Below are positions 44,484 to 54,473 of a DNA stretch of 64,000 nucleotides, one piece after another (within the stretch, counting starts at the first letter, position 1; each line of letters starts with the position of its first letter). Made by a program: the position numbers and the translations under genes. The notes under the pieces were generated by a model. The model did no database searches. It was not told the origin of the DNA and worked only from the letters and a program-made list of their open reading frames with translations. The stretch lies in contig NZ_CP151642.1 of assembly GCF_038397785.1 (NCBI RefSeq), positions 1,984,001 to 2,048,000 on the forward strand, in the 5' to 3' direction. Source of the DNA: Salinibacterium sp. TMP30. Its GTDB lineage: Bacteria > Actinomycetota > Actinomycetes > Actinomycetales > Microbacteriaceae.

Positions 44484-45121
44484 CGAATCCCACCAAAACA
44501 CCGGCACAGGTGTGGAACGAGATGGCGCGCGGCAATGAGCGTTTCGTTGCTGGCGAGCCCCACCATCCTCGCCAAGACGTTGAGCGTCGCACCGAACTCG
44601 CGCTGGCTCAAGCGCCTCACGCTGCGCTGTTCGGGTGCAGTGACTCTCGCCTCGCTGCTGAGATCATTTTTGACAAAGGTCTCGGCGATCTTTTTGTTGT
44701 ACGCAACGCCGGCCAGATCATCTCCGACTCCGTGATCGGCTCCCTCGAGTACGCAGTCGGCGTGCTCAACGTGCCACTCATCCTCGTGCTCGGGCATGAC
44801 GAGTGCGGTGCGGTTGCGGCAGCGATCGAGTCGCAGGTGGCAGACGCTCCTGTGCTCCCCCCACACATCGAGTCACTCATCGCGAAGATCGTGCCCGCCG
44901 TGCGCCGAGTGGCCGGTAGCGAAACTGGCGCCATCGACATGGCGACGATCAGCTCGACTGATGTCGGCCGCGAACACTTGCGCGAAACGATCGCCGAACT
45001 AGTGAGCTCCTCTGAACTCATCAGTGATGCGATCGCCGCGGGTACGCTTGCAGTAGTGGGCGCAAACTATCGCTTGCTTGAAGGTAGGGCTGTGCCTGAC
45101 GTCGTCGTCGGCATGGTCTAG
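44480..45121 (+). CDS. Beta-carbonic anhydrase
   Basis: 213 residues. Hydrates CO2 to bicarbonate. Zinc ligands Cys-Asp in FGCSDSRLAAE and His/Cys in VLGHDECGAV are present, with VVRNAGQIISDSVIGSLEYAVG between them. The length is typical of actinobacterial beta-CA. The ATG overlaps the DUF4245 stop (ATGA). Followed by fumC after 55 bases. Confidence 0.93.
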   Translation: MTNPTKTPAQVWNEMARGNERFVAGEPHHPRQDVERRTELALAQAPHAALFGCSDSRLAAEIIFDKGLGDLFVVRNAGQIISDSVIGSLEYAVGVLNVPLILVLGHDECGAVAAAIESQVADAPVLPPHIESLIAKIVPAVRRVAGSETGAIDMATISSTDVGREHLRETIAELVSSSELISDAIAAGTLAVVGANYRLLEGRAVPDVVVGMV

Positions 45122-45176
45122 CGCTCTCCACCACGTTCTCACACCAATTCGCTCGCAAACAAAGGACTAGAACGCT

Positions 45177-46574
45177 GTGACGAGTTCAACCGAATACCGC
45201 ATCGAACACGACACCATGGGCGAGGTACGCGTGCCCAAGGATGCCCTCTACGGCGCTCAGACCCAGCGTGCCGTTGAGAACTTTCCCATCTCGGGCACTG
45301 GTCTAGAGCCAGCCCAGATCGTCGCTCTCGCGCGCGTCAAGCGCGCAGCAGCGATCGCCAACAACGAACTCGGCAAGCTTGATCCGGCCATCGCAGACGC
45401 CATCGTCGGCGCCGCAGACCAGATCATCGACGGCCAGCACCACGACCAGTTCCCGGTAGACACCTACCAGACCGGCAGCGGCACCTCCTCGAACATGAAC
45501 ATGAACGAGGTGCTCGCCCGTCTCGCGAGTGACTCGCTCGGCAGCGTCGTTCACCCCAACGACCATGTGAACGCTTCGCAGTCATCAAATGACGTGTTTC
45601 CCACTTCGGTGCACCTCGCCGTGACCGGTGCGCTGATTGGTGACCTCATCCCTGCCCTTGAACACCTCGCTGCAGCGCTCGACGTCAAGGCAGAGCTGTG
45701 GAAAGGTGCGGTAAAGGCTGGCCGAACGCACCTCATGGACGCAACCCCCGTAACCCTCGGCCAGGAATTCGCGGGCTACGCTCGCCAAATTCGTCTCGGT
45801 GTCGCGCGCGTGCAGTCGAGCATCCCGCGGGTCGCAGAAGTACCGCTCGGCGGAACCGCAGTCGGCACCGGAATCAATACCCCGTTGGGCTTTCCGCAAC
45901 GCGTGATCGCAATTCTTGCCGAGAACTCAGGGCTGCCGATTACGGAAGCCGAAGATCATTTCGAAGCTCAGGGTGCGCGCGACTCCCTCGTTGAAGCATC
46001 GGGCGCACTGCGAGTGATCGCCGTCTCCGTCACCAAGATCTGCAACGACCTGCGCTGGATGGGCTCAGGCCCCAACACGGGCCTCGGCGAACTACACATC
46101 CCCGACCTCCAGCCCGGCTCTTCGATCATGCCCGGCAAGGTCAATCCCGTCATTCCCGAAGCCGTGCTGATGGTGTGCGCACGCGTCATCGGCAACGATG
46201 CCACAATCGCCTGGGGTGGAGCATCCGGAGCATTCGAACTCAACGTGGCTATTCCTGTCATGGGAACCTCGCTGCTCGAGTCGAGCCGACTGCTGTCTAA
46301 CTCGCTGCGAGCACTCGCCGACAAAACCGTCGACGGCCTCGAAGCGAACCTGCCGCGTGCACTCGCATTGGCCGAGTCGTCGCCGTCAATTGTGACACCG
46401 CTCAACAAGATCATCGGCTATGAAGCCGCCGCCAAGATTGCCAAGCACTCGGTTGCAGAATCGATGACGGTGCGCGAAGCAGTAATTGACCTCGGTTTCG
46501 TCGAACGCGGCGAAGTCACCATCGACCAGCTGGATGCCGCACTCGACGTACTGTCGATGACTACACCCGGCTAG
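45177..46574 (+). CDS. fumC: Fumarate hydratase class II
   Basis: 465 residues. Interconverts fumarate and L-malate in the TCA cycle. It has the superfamily signature [11 protein letters not shown] near residue 320, [16 protein letters not shown] and [11 protein letters not shown], and HTHLMDATP-type residues ([11 protein letters not shown]). Start GTG 45177 follows AAAGGACTAG. It ends overlapping the convergent membrane-protein gene by 4 bases. Confidence 0.96.
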   Translation: MTSSTEYRIEHDTMGEVRVPKDALYGAQTQRAVENFPISGTGLEPAQIVALARVKRAAAIANNELGKLDPAIADAIVGAADQIIDGQHHDQFPVDTYQTGSGTSSNMNMNEVLARLASDSLGSVVHPNDHVNASQSSNDVFPTSVHLAVTGALIGDLIPALEHLAAALDVKAELWKGAVKAGRTHLMDATPVTLGQEFAGYARQIRLGVARVQSSIPRVAEVPLGGTAVGTGINTPLGFPQRVIAILAENSGLPITEAEDHFEAQGARDSLVEASGALRVIAVSVTKICNDLRWMGSGPNTGLGELHIPDLQPGSSIMPGKVNPVIPEAVLMVCARVIGNDATIAWGGASGAFELNVAIPVMGTSLLESSRLLSNSLRALADKTVDGLEANLPRALALAESSPSIVTPLNKIIGYEAAAKIAKHSVAESMTVREAVIDLGFVERGEVTIDQLDAALDVLSMTTPG

Positions 46575-47338
46575 TCTCCGAGATCCACCAGCGTGAGGGG
46601 CGCACCGTCGAGAGCTTCGACGGTGCGTTCTCCTATGGGGTCACTCAACGAGATGGGAATTAACACTGATCCGGTGAGGTCGTCACCCACCGGGCACCCC
46701 ACAATGTTGTCAGGCGTCGAACCATCACTGGGCGTGGGAAGCCCGTAGAGCACAGCAAGCTGAACCCGTTCGGGCGTCTCGATCACCACTACACGTCGCG
46801 GAATGCACAGCAGCGGCCCCCGCACCTTGACAACCACATCCGCGCCACTAATCGTCGAATCTGTCTCGTTGGGCGGACTGCCGATATAACCCGGGATGTT
46901 GGTGGTTCCGAGGCGGGAGAACGGCTCGAGATTGAGCAGATATAGCGGCGCTCGTTCTTCGTCGTTCACCGGCAAATAGCTGTCGATCGGCACATCAACG
47001 AGAGTGTCGTCTGTCGACTGGTTCGTTTGAAAACTGCGGTACACGAGCAGCGGCTGTGGCGTTCCCCACGTCTGCTCGATGTCGTTGGTGCGTGGCAACT
47101 CAACAGGTTCTCGACCGGCAGACCACATCATCGCGAGCACAATTGTCAGTAGCGCTACGCCAAGGGCTATCGCGGAAATGAGCCGACGGTAGGCGTAGGC
47201 GGCACCGCCCGGTTCAGAACTGTGCACGTCGGTTACAGACCACGAAAAAAGGCTGCGCCACTGGTTTCGGGGAGCAAAAATCGCCCACGCAGCGGCCACC
47301 CCTAAGGGAACCGCGATTAACCACCAGACCCAGCCCAC
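46571..47338 (-). CDS. Predicted two-helix membrane protein
   Basis: 255 residues with two helices (about 1-20, [20 protein letters not shown], and about 52-72, [22 protein letters not shown]), then an outer domain of about 180 residues with paired Cys ([15 protein letters not shown]). I do not recognise the family. A membrane-anchored extracellular protein is likely. It follows phoH on the same strand across a hairpin at 47355-47396. Confidence 0.7.
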   Translation of the reverse strand: MGWVWWLIAVPLGVAAAWAIFAPRNQWRSLFSWSVTDVHSSEPGGAAYAYRRLISAIALGVALLTIVLAMMWSAGREPVELPRTNDIEQTWGTPQPLLVYRSFQTNQSTDDTLVDVPIDSYLPVNDEERAPLYLLNLEPFSRLGTTNIPGYIGSPPNETDSTISGADVVVKVRGPLLCIPRRVVVIETPERVQLAVLYGLPTPSDGSTPDNIVGCPVGDDLTGSVLIPISLSDPIGERTVEALDGAPLTLVDLGD

Positions 47339-47354
47339 GAAAAAACCTTACGTT

Positions 47355-47396
47355 GTCTGAGCGTGACTCGCTGACACTCGCACGGCACGCTCAGAC
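47355..47396 (-). terminator. Terminator of phoH
   Basis: GTCTGAGCGTG and CACGCTCAGAC form an 11-bp perfect stem with a 20-nt loop. A T6 run follows 9 nt past the stem on the minus strand. Confidence 0.55.
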
Positions 47397-47411
47397 TTCG
47401 AAAGGCAATTC

Positions 47412-48785
47412 TTAGGTGAGTTCGTTACCCTCCAAGAGCTCGGTGACGAGGGCCGCAATCGCAGAACGCTCGGAGCGAGTGAGAGTAATGTGCCCGAATA
47501 GCGAGTGGCCCTTCAGCGTTTCAATGACCGAAGCGACACCATCGTGGCGTCCAACACGGAGGTTGTCACGCTGTGCAACATCGTGGGTCAGAACGACACG
47601 AGAGTTCTGACCGATACGGCTGAGCACTGTCAACAGAACGTTACGTTCGAGCGACTGTGCCTCATCCACGATCACAAAGGCATCGTGCAACGAGCGACCG
47701 CGGATGTGCGTGAGCGGAAGCACCTCAAGAAGGCCACGATCAAGCACCTCTTCAAGAACATTCTCAGAAACAACCGAACCCAGAGTGTCAAACACCGCCT
47801 GAGCCCACGGGTTCATCTTCTCGGAAGCATCACCGGGCAGGTACCCCAACTCCTGGCCCCCCACCGCGTAGAGCGGCCGGAACACCATGATCTTGCGGTG
47901 CTGCTGCTTCTCCAGCACAGCCTCGAGGCCGGCGCAAAGCGCGAGAGCCGACTTGCCGGTTCCTGCCCGACCACCGAGGGAAACAATTCCGAGTTCCGGA
48001 TCGAGCAACATCTCGATCGCCAGACGCTGTTCAGCGCTGCGCCCGTGAAGACCGAAAATGTCGCGGTCGCCACGTACGAGCGACATCTTGCCTCGCGCCG
48101 TTACCCGCGCAAGTGCCGACCCCCGCTCCGAGTGCACGATGAGCCCCGTATTGATCGGCATGTCACCGACAGTGCGTGAATGGAGTTCCTCTTTGTCGTA
48201 TAGTTCGGCGACCTGCTCGCCACTCAACTCGATTTCCGCCTGCCCTGTCCAGCCAGAGTCAACCGCAAGCTCGGCGCGGTACTCCTCAGCGGCGAGACCG
48301 ATGGATGCCGCCTTTACCCGCAAAGGAAGATCCTTTGAGACGACCGTGACATCCAATCCCTCGTTTGCGAGGTTCAGCGCAACAGCAAGGATTCGCGAAT
48401 CGTTGTCGCCGAGCTGCAGCCCAGACGGCAACACCGACATGTTGGAGTGGTTGAGCTCGACGCGCAGAGTTCCGCCATCCTCACCGACCGAAATCGGAAA
48501 GTCGAGGCGCTCATGCTTCACCCGCATCTCGTCAAGATTGCGCAACGCTTGCCGCGCAAAATACCCAATCTCAGGGTCATTTCGTTTGGCTTCGAGTTCG
48601 GTGATCACCACTACGGGTAAAACAACATTGTGTTCGGCGAACCGCTTGATCGAACTCGGATCGGAGAGCAATACGGAAGTGTCGAGCACGTAGGTGCGCT
48701 CGGCTTGTCGTTGGGCCCGCCCTCCCGCCTTCGACGTGGTGTTCGTGGTCTTGGGGGTAGCTAGCTCGGCCAACGTGCACTCCAT
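47412..48785 (-). CDS. phoH2: PhoH family protein (PIN domain + ATPase)
   Basis: 457 residues: N-terminal PIN RNase-like domain (about 30-150; [24 protein letters not shown]) and C-terminal PhoH ATPase/helicase (Walker [14 protein letters not shown], Walker [11 protein letters not shown]). PhoH2 proteins couple unwinding and cleavage of RNA. The start is ambiguous: ATG 48785 (MECTLAEL) or GTG 48803; neither has a strong ribosome site. Followed by a terminator. Confidence 0.9.
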   Translation of the reverse strand: MECTLAELATPKTTNTTSKAGGRAQRQAERTYVLDTSVLLSDPSSIKRFAEHNVVLPVVVITELEAKRNDPEIGYFARQALRNLDEMRVKHERLDFPISVGEDGGTLRVELNHSNMSVLPSGLQLGDNDSRILAVALNLANEGLDVTVVSKDLPLRVKAASIGLAAEEYRAELAVDSGWTGQAEIELSGEQVAELYDKEELHSRTVGDMPINTGLIVHSERGSALARVTARGKMSLVRGDRDIFGLHGRSAEQRLAIEMLLDPELGIVSLGGRAGTGKSALALCAGLEAVLEKQQHRKIMVFRPLYAVGGQELGYLPGDASEKMNPWAQAVFDTLGSVVSENVLEEVLDRGLLEVLPLTHIRGRSLHDAFVIVDEAQSLERNVLLTVLSRIGQNSRVVLTHDVAQRDNLRVGRHDGVASVIETLKGHSLFGHITLTRSERSAIAALVTELLEGNELT

Positions 48786-48977
48786 CCCCGGGTGCGCGAG
48801 CACTCGGATCCAGTCTGCGAAGACGGCCAGTACTTTACGAAAACGAACTTACGTGGCCGTCTCGATCAGGTGCCATACCTGATGTGTGAACGCTAAACCT
48901 GTCGTGCAATCTGGGCGCAACGACACGCCATGAGAAACCATTGCGTCACAAACTGGGGCCAAAGTTCATGTCGCCGA

Positions 48978-49763
48978 CTATTGGCCAAAACGGCGGTGGC
49001 GACGCGCGAAGTCTCGCAGCGCTCGCAAAAAGTCAACCTCACGCAAATCGGGGCCGAGTGCCTCAACAAAGTACAACTCGCTGTGCGCCGTCTGCCACAA
49101 CATGAAATCACTAATGCGCTGCTCACCCGATGTGCGGATCACGAGATCGGGGTCGGGCTGACCCCTCGTATACAGGTGCTCGCCGATCAGTTCGGGAGTC
49201 AATAACTCCGCCAACGCCTCAAGGCTGTGACCCTCATCGCTGTGGTTGCGCACGATATTGCGCATCGCCTCGGCAATTTCGTGGCGGCCACCATAACCAA
49301 TCGCCAAATTCACGTGGAGCCCAGTGTTCGTGGCTGTTCGATCACGGGCCGCAGTGAGCTGAGCTTTAAGTTGCTCGGGGAGCCCGGCATCCGATCCGAC
49401 GTGTTGCACACGCCAGTCGCGAAAGTGCGAAAGATCTTCAGCCAAATCGCCGATGATCGTGAACAACTCGCCCAGCTCTTCGGGGGAACGCCCCGTGAGG
49501 TTGTCATTGGACAGCAAGTAGAGAGTGGCAACCGAGATGTCGAGGTCGTCACACCAGACCAGAAATTCTCGGTACTTGGCAGCACCGGCACGATGACCGT
49601 GCGCTGCCGTTTCGAGGTCTTTCAACTTCGCCCAACGCCTGTTGCCATCAATGATCATGGCGACGTGGCGCGGCAATTGCTGGCCCTCTAGTTGGCGCCG
49701 CAACTTCTTCTGGTAGAGACCGTAAAGAAAACCACGACCGAGGGGAAACTTTCGCTGACTCAC
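48978..49763 (-). CDS. uppS: Undecaprenyl/isoprenyl diphosphate synthase (UppS family)
   Basis: 261 residues. cis-prenyltransferase making C55 (or related) lipid carrier for cell wall. MIIDGNRRWAKLKDLETAAHGHRAG gives the catalytic Asp and basic residues; the C-terminal RTSGEQRISDFMLWQ is the IPP site. GTG 49763 has TAACGT 6 nt upstream, fitting a leaderless mRNA. It is divergent from the TrhA gene across 63 bases. Chain length cannot be predicted. Confidence 0.93.
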   Translation of the reverse strand: MSQRKFPLGRGFLYGLYQKKLRRQLEGQQLPRHVAMIIDGNRRWAKLKDLETAAHGHRAGAAKYREFLVWCDDLDISVATLYLLSNDNLTGRSPEELGELFTIIGDLAEDLSHFRDWRVQHVGSDAGLPEQLKAQLTAARDRTATNTGLHVNLAIGYGGRHEIAEAMRNIVRNHSDEGHSLEALAELLTPELIGEHLYTRGQPDPDLVIRTSGEQRISDFMLWQTAHSELYFVEALGPDLREVDFLRALRDFARRHRRFGQ

Positions 49764-49769
49764 GGAACT

Positions 49770-49775
49770 ACGTTA
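49770..49775 (-). promoter_or_regulatory. -10 box, leaderless start of uppS
   Basis: TAACGT on the minus strand, 6 nt before GTG 49763. Confidence 0.4.
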
Positions 49776-49814
49776 GACCACTGCGGTGCGCAGCGAGTGA
49801 AAGTGCGCCGGGCG

Positions 49815-49820
49815 TAAACT
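49815..49820 (+). promoter_or_regulatory. -10 box, leaderless start of trhA
   Basis: TAAACT, 6 nt before ATG 49827. It favours this start over the in-frame GTG at 49821. Confidence 0.45.
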
Positions 49821-49826
49821 GTGCAC

Positions 49827-50576
49827 ATGAATTATGACGCCTCAGAAACTGCCGCGCTCGAGGCCGTCGACCAGGAGGATGCTGCAGGTCTCCCCCAGCT
49901 CCCTCTCGTCGAGGACGCGATCGCTTTCGACGCCGTAGAGAAGAAGCCAACGTGGCGTGGCTGGATTCACGCCGGCACCTTTCCCGTGGCGATCATCCTT
50001 GGCGTAATCCTGCTGGTACTGGCCGAAGGAGTCGCCGCTAAGGTGAGTTCCGCAGTCTTTGTTGCATCGTCGCTCATGCTGTTCGGGATTTCGGCGCTCT
50101 ACCACCGCTTCAACTGGAGCGAGAAGACGCGAATGCTGCTCAAGCGTTTCGATCACTCGAACATCTTTTTGTTGATCGCTGGCTCATACACGCCCATCAC
50201 GGTGCTCGCCCTACCGCCAGAGAAGGCAGCCATACTGCTCACGATTGTCTGGACGGGAGCGGCTCTCGGAATCGGGTTCCGCATCTTCTGGGTTGGCGCC
50301 CCACGCTGGCTCTACGTTCCCCTCTACATTCTGCTCGGGTGGGGAGCGATGATGTTCATCGTCGACTTCTTCCAAGCCAACTGGATCATGATGACGCTGA
50401 TCTTGGTCGGCGGACTCTTCTACACCATCGGAGCCGTCATTTATGGCCTCAAGCGCCCCAACCCGATCCCCGGAGTCTTTGGATTCCACGAAATCTTTCA
50501 CACGCTGACGCTATTGGCGTTCCTATGCCACTGGGCAGGAATCTTCCTTGTGGCGACTAATCCGCCCGTTGTGTAG
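49827..50576 (+). CDS. trhA: Hemolysin III/TrhA family membrane protein
   Basis: 249 residues with an acidic N-terminal tail of about 45, then seven hydrophobic helices of the PAQR-like family (FPVAIILGVILLVLAEG, ISALYHRFNWSEKTRMLLKRFDHSNIFLLIAGSYTPI, FHEIFHTLTLLAFLCHWAGIFLV). Conserved His, Ser and Asp of YHR..DHSNIF and HEIFH are present. Members affect membrane energetics. It is convergent with the next gene, overlapping by 20 bases. Confidence 0.9.
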   Translation: MNYDASETAALEAVDQEDAAGLPQLPLVEDAIAFDAVEKKPTWRGWIHAGTFPVAIILGVILLVLAEGVAAKVSSAVFVASSLMLFGISALYHRFNWSEKTRMLLKRFDHSNIFLLIAGSYTPITVLALPPEKAAILLTIVWTGAALGIGFRIFWVGAPRWLYVPLYILLGWGAMMFIVDFFQANWIMMTLILVGGLFYTIGAVIYGLKRPNPIPGVFGFHEIFHTLTLLAFLCHWAGIFLVATNPPVV

Positions 50577-50898
50577 GAGGACCATCGGTGTCAGGCGCGC
50601 GGCTCGTGTCGATACCCTCGACATCGCCACTTCCCTCAATCGCACCATCAGCAAGCGTCTGCTCATTGCGAATGGTTTCTTGAGCGAGCTCCCGGTAACG
50701 GACTCGTCGAACGCGGCGATTCATGTCCACGATGATGAGCAGCGTCGCAACCGCGATAAAGAGCGTCGCGACGAAGCCCACAACGCCGGGGGTAACCAAA
50801 TTAACGTCACCGTTGTACTCCGGGTACAGGCTCGGCTCAGGACTCGGAGTCGCGGTCCAGAGAATCGCGCTGTGGGCGAGCGAAGTGAAAGAAATCAA
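50557..50898 (-). CDS. Small single-helix membrane protein
   Basis: 113 residues. The start is TTG 50898 (MISFTSLAHSAIL) with AGAGGA 7 nt upstream; ATGs further up have no such site. A signal-like N-terminus, a Pro-rich linker and one strong helix (about 37-58, TPGVVGFVATLFIAVATLLIIV) are followed by a basic-charged cytoplasmic tail (DMNRRVRRVRYRE). No family recognised. It lies opposite the DUF4307 gene. Confidence 0.6.
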   Translation of the reverse strand: MISFTSLAHSAILWTATPSPEPSLYPEYNGDVNLVTPGVVGFVATLFIAVATLLIIVDMNRRVRRVRYRELAQETIRNEQTLADGAIEGSGDVEGIDTSRAPDTDGPPTQRAD

Positions 50899-50994
50899 CT
50901 GTTGTCCTCTGAAATGTACACCCGATGATTCCATCATCCGAGTTTGCGAATAGCCTTGTAATCACCAGAATACCGTCGCCACAAGGAGCAACGC

Positions 50995-51459
50995 GTGCCC
51001 GAATCATCCACTAGCAACTCAGGCACCGCTAACAGCGCTGACGCCACACCAGTTGAGGGGCCCGCACGCACCGATCTCGACGCACGGTATGGCCGAAGCC
51101 CGAAAGCAAAACGCAACAACCGCCTCATTGTCGTGACTGTCGCGATTGGATTCGTTGCCGTGTTCACTGCCTGGCTGGTCTGGGGCGGACTGCTGGAGGC
51201 GCCCGCCCAATTCGAAGCCAAAGACACTGGCTTTGACCTCATCGACGATTCCACTGTCACCGTTCGCTGGCAATTCAACGTGCCAGAAAACACGGATGCT
51301 CGCTGCGCTGTCCAAGCGCTCAACTCAACATTCGCCATCGTGGGCTGGAAAGTCGTCGACGTTCCCGCCAGCGATCTGCGCAACCGGGCGCTCAGCGAAA
51401 CAATTCGCACAACGGAACAAGCAGTGTCTGGCTTGATCTACCGGTGCTGGCTCACCTAG
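50995..51459 (+). CDS. DUF4307 domain membrane protein
   Basis: 154 residues: soluble N-terminus with DARYGR, one helix (about 43-65, NRLIVVTVAIGFVAVFTAWLVWGG), and the outer DUF4307 domain (TVTVRWQFNVPENTDARCAVQALN...RTTEQAVSGLIYRCWL) with two Cys. GTG 50995 follows AAGGAG. Its location directly before greA is conserved in actinobacteria. Function unknown. A strong terminator follows. Confidence 0.85.
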   Translation: MPESSTSNSGTANSADATPVEGPARTDLDARYGRSPKAKRNNRLIVVTVAIGFVAVFTAWLVWGGLLEAPAQFEAKDTGFDLIDDSTVTVRWQFNVPENTDARCAVQALNSTFAIVGWKVVDVPASDLRNRALSETIRTTEQAVSGLIYRCWLT

Positions 51460-51477
51460 GCTGGAGCAAATCATCTC

Positions 51478-51509
51478 GAAACCGGCCAATAGCGGCCGGT
51501 TTCTCTTTT
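51478..51509 (+). terminator. Rho-independent terminator before greA
   Basis: GAAACCGGCC (51478-51487) pairs perfectly with GGCCGGTTTC (51494-51503), followed by TCTTTT. It is the clearest intrinsic terminator in the window. Confidence 0.85.
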
Positions 51510-51526
51510 GTATAGGGAGAAGCACA

Positions 51527-52018
51527 GTGGCTGCACAAGATAACGTCACGTGGTTGACCCAGGAGGCGTTCGATCGTCGCACCGCCGAACTGGAGCAGCT
51601 CACGGGTGAAGCACGGTACGAAATTGCCAAAAAAATTGAGGCCGCCCGCGAAGAAGGCGATCTCAAGGAGAACGGTGGCTACCACGCTGCCAAGGAAGAG
51701 CAGGGCAAGATTGAGGCCCGCATCCGCGTTCTCACCGAACTACTGCGTCACGCCGTTGTCGGCGATGTGCAAGATGCTGACGGTCTCGTCGAGCCGGGTA
51801 TCCTCGTCACAGCCAACATCATGGGCGACGAAAACGTCTTCTTGCTCGGAAGCCGCGAAATTGTCGCTGACGACAGCGACCTCGACGTCTACAGCGAGAA
51901 GAGCCCGCTCGGCATGGCAATCAACGGTCTCAAGGTGGGCGAATCGACCACGTACACTGCGCCCAACGGCAAAGAGATCACCGTTGAAATCCTGAAAGTA
52001 GCAACCTACTCAGGCTAG
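51527..52018 (+). CDS. greA: Transcription elongation factor GreA
   Basis: 163 residues. Binds RNA polymerase and stimulates cleavage of backtracked RNA. The N-terminal coiled coil (about 10-80; REEGDLKENGGYHAAKEEQGKIEARIRVL) has the acidic tip DLKENGGYHAAKEEQ and the C-terminal FKBP-like domain EKSPLGMAINGLKVGESTTYTAPNGKEITVEIL. The start is GTG 51527, with AGGGAG upstream. Confidence 0.95.
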   Translation: MAAQDNVTWLTQEAFDRRTAELEQLTGEARYEIAKKIEAAREEGDLKENGGYHAAKEEQGKIEARIRVLTELLRHAVVGDVQDADGLVEPGILVTANIMGDENVFLLGSREIVADDSDLDVYSEKSPLGMAINGLKVGESTTYTAPNGKEITVEILKVATYSG

Positions 52019-53265
52019 AAGTCGACCTGAGGGTCAAAGCCTTCGTCCCTGAGCCGTGAGAGCACTGACTCCGCGTGCTCAGGGCCACGGGTTTCAATGT
52101 GCAGTTCGAGCTGAACCTGGCTGAACTGCGCTTTGTTGTTGTGTCTGCTGTGCAGCACCTCAACCACGTTCGCATTCGCCTCGGCAATGATGCCGGAGAT
52201 TCGCGCAAGCTGGCCGGGTCGGTCAGGGAGCGGAATGCGCAAACGCAAGTACCGTTCGGATGCAGAGAGCCCGTGACTGATGATGCGTTCCATGATCATG
52301 GGGTCGATATTGCCGCCGCTCAACAGAACAACCGTGTTGCCGCTCGGCGGGATCTTGCCCGAGAGGATGGCGGCTACTCCGACGGCACCCGCCGGCTCCA
52401 CCACCTGTTTGGCGCGCTCCAGAAGTACCACTAGCGCGTAGGCGGTCTGGTCTTCGGTAACGGTGATGACTTCATCGACGAGATCGCGCACCATGGCGAA
52501 GTTCAGTTCGCCAGGCTTGCTGACCGCGATACCGTCAGCGATGGTGGGTGACGTCTTTATTTCTACGATCTCGCCCTTGTCGAGCGAGGGTGGGTAGGCG
52601 GCTGCGTTGGCCGCTTGCACGCCAATCACACGAACAGTGCGGCCTTCCTCACGCGCGCGAAGCTTAATCGCTCCAGCAACACCAGAAACGAGTCCGCCGC
52701 CCCCAATAGGCACAATGACCGTATCGACGTTAGGTACCTGGTCAAAGACCTCCAACGCCAGGGTGCCTTGGCCGGCAACAATATCGAAGTGGTCGAAGGG
52801 GTGGACGAGTACGGCACCGGTCTCTTCAGCGAACCGTGCGGCTGCGCGCAGTGGTTCGTCTACCGTGTTGCCTCGCAAGATGACCTCGGCCCCGTAGTGA
52901 CGAGTTGCCTGCAGCTTGGGAAGGGGCACACCCACCGGCATGAAAATGGTGGACTTGATGCCCAACTCACGAGCCGCGAACGCGACGCCTTGAGCATGAT
53001 TGCCTGCCGAAGCTGCGACCACGCCCCGGGCCTTTTCTTCGTCCGTTAGACCAGCAAGTCGATTGTAGGCACCGCGAATCTTGAACGAGCCCGTTCGCTG
53101 AAGGTTTTCACACTTCAAGAAAACAGGTGAACCGAGAATCTCCGCGAGAAACCGCGACGTTTGCATGGGCGTTACATCAGCAACTTCCGCGACCCGCTCA
53201 CGTGCTTTCTCATAATCAGCAAGTGTGGGGCCGGGCATCCGATTATCTACCATCGTCGAGGACAT
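52015..53265 (-). CDS. ilvA: Threonine ammonia-lyase (threonine dehydratase) with ACT domain
   Basis: 416 residues. PLP enzyme deaminating threonine to 2-oxobutyrate, for isoleucine or catabolism. PLP lysine in ENLQRTGSFKIRGA; PLP phosphate loop GGGGLVSGV. The C-terminal ACT regulatory domain (about 335-410; LRLRIPLPDRPGQLARISGIIAEANANVV) suggests allosteric control, and its short form fits catabolic/TdcB-like tetramers. Start uncertain: ATG 53265, 53253 or 53238; the first overlaps the AI-2E-type gene by 23 bases. Confidence 0.9.
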   Translation of the reverse strand: MSSTMVDNRMPGPTLADYEKARERVAEVADVTPMQTSRFLAEILGSPVFLKCENLQRTGSFKIRGAYNRLAGLTDEEKARGVVAASAGNHAQGVAFAARELGIKSTIFMPVGVPLPKLQATRHYGAEVILRGNTVDEPLRAAARFAEETGAVLVHPFDHFDIVAGQGTLALEVFDQVPNVDTVIVPIGGGGLVSGVAGAIKLRAREEGRTVRVIGVQAANAAAYPPSLDKGEIVEIKTSPTIADGIAVSKPGELNFAMVRDLVDEVITVTEDQTAYALVVLLERAKQVVEPAGAVGVAAILSGKIPPSGNTVVLLSGGNIDPMIMERIISHGLSASERYLRLRIPLPDRPGQLARISGIIAEANANVVEVLHSRHNNKAQFSQVQLELHIETRGPEHAESVLSRLRDEGFDPQVDF

Positions 53266-54409
53266 AGCTCAAGGTGGGGCGAGGGTTCGTGCGCCAGTCG
53301 CCACTGGCAATGTACTCGGTCATAACATTCACTACGGCCACGAGCGGAACTGCGAACAGGGCCCCCGGAATGCCTGCGATGAAGGAACCCGCGGCTACCG
53401 CAAACACGACGGCGAGGGGATGAACTTTCACGGCGGTGCCCATGATGAGTGGCTGAAGAATGTGCCCCTCAAGTTGCTGCACGAGCAAGACAATACCGAG
53501 CATGATCACTGCAGGAATCGGGCCCAAGAATACGAGTGCGATAAAGATCGCGAGCGCTCCCGTGATGAGGGCACCAACAACGGGAATAAATGAACCCAAG
53601 AAGACGGCAACAGCAATCGGGATGACAAGAGGAAAACCACCGTAGAACAATCCCAAGATCCACGCACCAACGCTGATGCCCACGGCATCTACTGCGGCAA
53701 CCAAGATCTGCACCTTGACAAATGTGGTGAGTGTGAGCCAACCCGCTTGGCCTGAACCGTCAACCGCGGCACGCGCCCGACGCGGGAAGAGTCGCACGGT
53801 CCACGCCCAAATGCGCTTGCCATCGATGAGCACAAAGATGGTGGCGAACACGCTGAGAAGTGCTCCTGCCAACACGTGGCCGGCTGTGGACCCGAAGGAG
53901 AGGATGCCCGAAACGAGTGCTTCGCTGTCTCGCTGAATAACATCGGTCAGTTGTGTCAGATAGCCATCGATGTCTTTATCGCTGAGCTGCAGCGGCGAAT
54001 CGCTCAAGAACGTGCGGAAACTCTCGTAGGCCGCAATTGACTGCTGCTGAAGTGAGGGCAGCCCCAAACGCACCTGGCTGACGACCACGACAATGAGACC
54101 AGAGACAATCGCAAAGAATCCGAGCAGGGCAACCGTGACTGCGAGCCACTTGGGCCACTGGTGACGTTCGAGAAAGTGGACCAACGGCACGAGAAGCGCA
54201 CCAATCAGGGTCGCGATGAGGAACGGGATCACGATGTATTTGAGCGTGATGATCAAATAAACGACTACCGCGAGCAGGCCCAAAATTACGAGCAGTCGCC
54301 ATGAGTACGCAGCAGCGATCGAGAGCGCTTCGGGCACGGCTGCCGGCTCCGCGGTGTTGGCGCGTGACTGTACCCGGCTGGTTGGTTTTGTACGTCGTCC
54401 GAATAGCAC
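53243..54409 (-). CDS. AI-2E/YdiK-PerM family transporter
   Basis: 388 residues. Predicted permease with about eight helices, the usual AI-2E arrangement. Early pair (about 35-60, LLVILGLLAVVVYLIITLKYIVIPFLIATLIGALLVP), and the C-terminal FYGGFPLVIPIAVAVFLGSFIPVVGALITGALA. Members export autoinducer-2 or work as Na+/H+ exchangers; substrate here is unknown. GTG 54409 with TAGGAT 6 nt upstream suggests a leaderless mRNA. Confidence 0.87.
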   Translation of the reverse strand: MLFGRRTKPTSRVQSRANTAEPAAVPEALSIAAAYSWRLLVILGLLAVVVYLIITLKYIVIPFLIATLIGALLVPLVHFLERHQWPKWLAVTVALLGFFAIVSGLIVVVVSQVRLGLPSLQQQSIAAYESFRTFLSDSPLQLSDKDIDGYLTQLTDVIQRDSEALVSGILSFGSTAGHVLAGALLSVFATIFVLIDGKRIWAWTVRLFPRRARAAVDGSGQAGWLTLTTFVKVQILVAAVDAVGISVGAWILGLFYGGFPLVIPIAVAVFLGSFIPVVGALITGALAIFIALVFLGPIPAVIMLGIVLLVQQLEGHILQPLIMGTAVKVHPLAVVFAVAAGSFIAGIPGALFAVPLVAVVNVMTEYIASGDWRTNPRPTLSYVLDDGR

Positions 54410-54415
54410 GTGCCC

Positions 54416-54421
54416 ATCCTA
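54416..54421 (-). promoter_or_regulatory. -10 box, leaderless start of AI-2E gene
   Basis: TAGGAT on the minus strand, 6 nt before GTG 54409. Confidence 0.45.
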
Positions 54422-54473
54422 GTTGTGCTTGCGTGTGCTCCTGCTGCGCGTTACTTTGTGCTCGCGCGCGCAG

